Below, in pieces: positions 62,051 through 64,000 of a stretch of 64,000 nt of DNA. The notes beneath the pieces are model-generated. The model was not told the origin of the DNA. It ran no database searches and saw nothing but the letters and a program-made list of their open reading frames with translations. Position 1 is the first letter of the stretch. Each line of letters opens with the position of its first letter. The translations under genes were made by a program, and so were the position numbers. The stretch comes from Mycteria americana (taxonomy: Eukaryota; Chordata; Aves; Ciconiiformes; Ciconiidae), in the NCBI RefSeq assembly GCF_035582795.1, contig NW_027445626.1:744001-808000 (forward strand). The letters are read 5' to 3'.

Positions 62051-62797
62051 TGTCTCGTCCCACTCGGTGGGTTGCGAGATGAGTGAATCTTTTCGATTCC
62101 CCAACTGTTTGTGTACCGACAGAAGCCGATCTCTGCTCGGCAGAGCCGCGTGGTCGGCAGAGTCACGACAATGACCCAGAGGAACAGTCTGGCCAGCAAC
62201 TTTATTAACTGGCGAATTCCACAGACGGACAAACTTCACGACCTGACGAGTTTAACGAACGAACAAAGGCGATTTGGCAATGGAGCTATTTTGCGGGCTT
62301 CCCGATCCCAAACTTGCATATATATATTGGAAAAGCAGAGGAAAAGAGAAGAGAAGCAAGAAAAGGAAAGAAGGAGAGAGGAGAAAAGAGAAAGAAAAAG
62401 TATCACCACCCCTGGATCCCGCGATGACGATAACACACGTGGCAATCCTCCGGTGGTGGGCGTGCGCGCGCTTCCCTGGGGGGGGCCAAGCCTTTTATTG
62501 GCTAATCCCCGCCTCCAGGTACGCCCTTTCAGGGCTTATATGGTTCTTGTTCTAGAAAGTTCTCAATCTTCTGCGCAGGCGCTGGGGGAGGGGGGTGGTT
62601 GTGAGGGGTCTCTGGGGCGGTTGCAAGCCCCTTTCTCAGATGACCGCTGTCCATACATGGTCAGGTTTGGCAGAACCTGGAACCGCGCATCCTCCGACGC
62701 GCTCTCCACATCCCGCTCTTGCTCTCCCCCACCCCGTGCTCGCAGACCTGCTGTCGCCATGCAAATAGCGCCTCAAATCGCCACAATGTTTGAGACA
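62051..62797 (-). mobile_element. Proviral 3' LTR, 747 bp
   Basis: Ends are an inverted TGTCTC/GAGACA pair. On the minus strand it has a CATATAAGCC TATA box (about 62,541-62,534) and AATAAA at 62,206-62,201, giving a normal U3-R-U5 layout. env-like sequence lies on its U3 side, so this is the 3' LTR. An additional AATAAA-like site lies near 62,500. Confidence 0.78.
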
Positions 62798-64000
62798 TTA
62801 ACCCTTTCAGTCTCTCACACCACCCCGTGTCTCAAACATTGTCTATACAGTCTTCGTCCAGGGTGACGATTTTCACATAGAGAAGATTGAGAAGACACAG
62901 TTCACGAAATCTCAACAAGAGTTGGCAGAGGGTCCTTGATTTTGTCTTCCAGGGTGGTGATATGAACATAGAGAACAGCAGGAGAAAAGAGAATGAAAGC
63001 AGAAGCAAGCAGATAAACAATAGCTATGCCAGTCATAAGGAACAGAAATCAGGGTTATTCCAATTTGAATTAACCATTTCCCCCACCCCGTGAGTCCCCA
63101 GGATTGTAGGAGGGAAGCGAACGAAGATCTGGGGGCATGCCCGTCGAAACAGTCTTTCGGCTGGAGTGATCGAAGTACTGACGTTGTGAGTGTAGTAGTA
63201 GTAGAGTGCAGTAGCAGAGTGCAGTAGTACTGGAGTTGTGAGATGGACAATATTATACAACATTCTCCATCACTTAAATTCAACATCGAGTTTTTTTGGG
63301 GCTTCTGCCACTTCCCAGCACACTCGCCAGGGAGGGGCAGTGAAACTGAAAACACGAGATGGACATAAGGATGGGATGACTAATCCACATTTCAGACCAG
63401 CGTGATCTTTCAATGCTAAGCAGGAATAAGATTTCCCGTTAGAACATCCCCAAACTAGTCCCAAGGGGGCTGGGGATATTCTAATTTTACAGGTATGTCA
63501 GGTTTTGCAGTGAGCGGCAGGCTCTGCAAAGGGTAGTGTGTACAGGGTATGAGAACATATATCTGTGGGAAGGATAACCACAACAAATACACATGTCCCT
63601 TACTCTCTCCAAGAGCCAGGTTTTTTGGGGGGGTCCCCAGGACCAGTGTTATAGTTAAGAACTTTTTCAAGTTATACATAATATTGGGTAATGCAACAAA
63701 AACCACCACCAACAACAACAAAATCTCAATCCTTGTTCGGTTGATTGGAGAAGGGTAACACATATCCCTTGGTCAGTTCTACTCCAGATTCTAGTAAACA
63801 CATGAATTGGTTCCCACACAAGCTTCTAAGGAATATGCCTTCCACTCCCCCCCGTGTCCTCCTTTCCCGGGGGAGAGGAGGACCATTGTCCACATGAAAA
63901 ATCGTAAATACATATTAGGACTATTATTGCAATATTGGCAGTATTCATCGAGGTCCGACATTCCTCCGACGAGATTGCTATGTTTTAGCAGGCAACGGTC
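62798..64000 (-). pseudogene. ERV env-like region upstream of 3' LTR (runs off the window)
   Basis: Minus-strand open stretches 63,763-63,455, 63,355-62,912 and 63,020-62,832 in different frames. The last encodes a strongly hydrophobic segment followed by a polar tail ending just before a purine run (about 62,820-62,800) that could be the polypurine tract. Position and anchor suggest env, but no conserved env motif was recognised and the frames are broken. A GTAGTA repeat lies near 63,188-63,235. Confidence 0.5.

Overview
This is a stretch of a bird genome. The evidence is CR1-type LINE fragments, avian LTR elements, olfactory receptors that look like the bird-expanded OR14-like (gamma-c) group, and a spliced multi-domain scavenger-receptor gene. 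There is no bacterial-style gene organisation. The species cannot be named from sequence alone.

Region 1 (about 1-4,100) has a 3'-truncated LTR, a tRNA-Phe-like relic and a well-folded tRNA-Ala(CGC) gene. Region 2 (4,198-16,510, minus strand) is one large gene that can be followed exon by exon. It has a signal-peptide exon, nine intact SRCR exons, a stalk exon, a transmembrane exon and four cytoplasmic-tail exons. All sixteen exons join in phase 1 to give about 1,221 residues. Domain order and the YEEI/YDDA tyrosine motifs of the tail point to the CD163/WC1 (CD163L1) family of leukocyte receptors. Decayed SRCR exon copies lie in its introns, and one intact exon has lost its GT donor.

Region 3 (about 17,700-20,300) is a block of minisatellites. 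Region 4 (about 19,240-62,050) is a giant imperfect inverted repeat: two arms of about 15.7 kb around an 11.3 kb spacer. Each arm carries G-rich minisatellite, a CR1 copy, a broken OR14-like gene and fragments of one endogenous retrovirus family. The spacer carries a third, older copy of the OR unit whose receptor gene is intact (39,878-40,822). It also holds CR1 pieces, a solo LTR, and a decayed env region with a probable 3' LTR. The inner edges of both arms fall inside CR1 sequence.

Region 5 (62,051-64,000) is the 3' end of another provirus on the minus strand: a 747 bp LTR followed by broken env-like sequence. Only two protein genes look expressible here, the SRCR receptor and the spacer olfactory receptor; the rest is tRNA, relic or repeat. 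Coordinates of repeats were set by eye and are approximate unless splice sites or LTR termini define them.
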